Assembly (NCBI GenBank): GCA_049509675.1
Contig: JBEKZQ010000351.1
Location: forward strand, 1-6,699
DNA: 6,699 nucleotides
Direction: 5' to 3'
Source: JBEKZQ01 sp049509675
GTDB taxonomy: Bacteria > Planctomycetota > Planctomycetia > Pirellulales > Thermoguttaceae
Shown here: in pieces, positions 6,650-6,699 of the stretch
Position numbering within the stretch: position 1 is the first letter of the stretch
How the letters are laid out: each line of letters starts with the position of its first letter
Translations under genes and position numbers: made by a program
The notes under the pieces: generated by a model
What the model was told of the DNA's origin: nothing
Databases searched by the model: none
The model's input: only the letters and a program-made list of their open reading frames with translations

Positions 6650-6676
6650 GGTGGGTCGAGCGCAGCGAGCCCCACC
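6650..6676. repeat. GGTGGG...CCCACC palindromic repeat
   Basis: GGTGGG (6650-6655) and CCCACC (6671-6676) enclose TCGAGCGCAGCGAGC, in which TCG (6656-6658) and CGA (6666-6668) can pair further. This is the form of a widespread short palindrome in GC-rich genomes, often misread as peptides containing VGRAQRAPP. It abuts the degraded hairpin repeat, so two repeat families lie side by side here. Confidence 0.65.
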
Positions 6677-6699
6677 GCTTGGCTAGAAAAAATGGCGTG

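Overview
The window is GC-rich DNA whose genes look bacterial. The best guess is a planctomycete (Planctomycetota, perhaps Pirellulales). The grounds are a Tat-exported DUF362 protein, a large TMTC-like membrane/TPR protein, a GT9 glycosyltransferase beside an endonuclease/phosphatase-fold protein, and several families of short palindromic repeats. This is inference from style, not from a marker gene. No rRNA, tRNA or CRISPR array was seen, and no intact transposase gene.

Layout. Plus strand: the C-terminal end of a polytopic membrane protein (1-354), then 22 bases later a 716-residue membrane/TPR protein of the TMTC/PMT-like type (377-2527). Minus strand, convergent with it and read from right to left: a Tat-signal DUF362 protein (6517-5255), a GT9 heptosyltransferase-like protein (5106-4051), an EEP-family (endonuclease/exonuclease/phosphatase) protein overlapping it by 11 bases (4061-3153), and a type II toxin-antitoxin pair, Phd/YefM antitoxin (3095-2808) followed by RelE-type toxin (2803-2543). 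The toxin-antitoxin pair has its own strong promoter candidate and a perfect 14-base palindrome with a TGTACA core lying over the -10, as expected for an autoregulated YefM-type operon.

The most distinctive content is the repeats. At least four kinds of palindromic element occur in 6.7 kb. (1) Two hairpins repeated at a 45-base period sit in frame inside the TPR gene. (2) A GGGACTGTCCC-type double palindrome sits in frame at the N-terminus of the EEP gene. (3) A roughly 118-base MITE-like element has terminal inverted repeats, an apparent TA target duplication within CTAG, and a nested two-hairpin core. It lies directly before the GT9 start codon. (4) A GGTGGG...CCCACC palindrome and a degraded relative of type 1 lie upstream of the DUF362 gene. 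In both coding insertions the reading frame is kept, so the elements are translated as low-complexity linker peptides.

How the genes may work together: both operons have a cell-envelope flavour (membrane glycosyltransferase-like proteins, GT9 transferase, exported proteins), but no specific pathway can be named. I see no convincing new multi-gene system. The notable signals are the structured repeat elements, especially the 118-base one.
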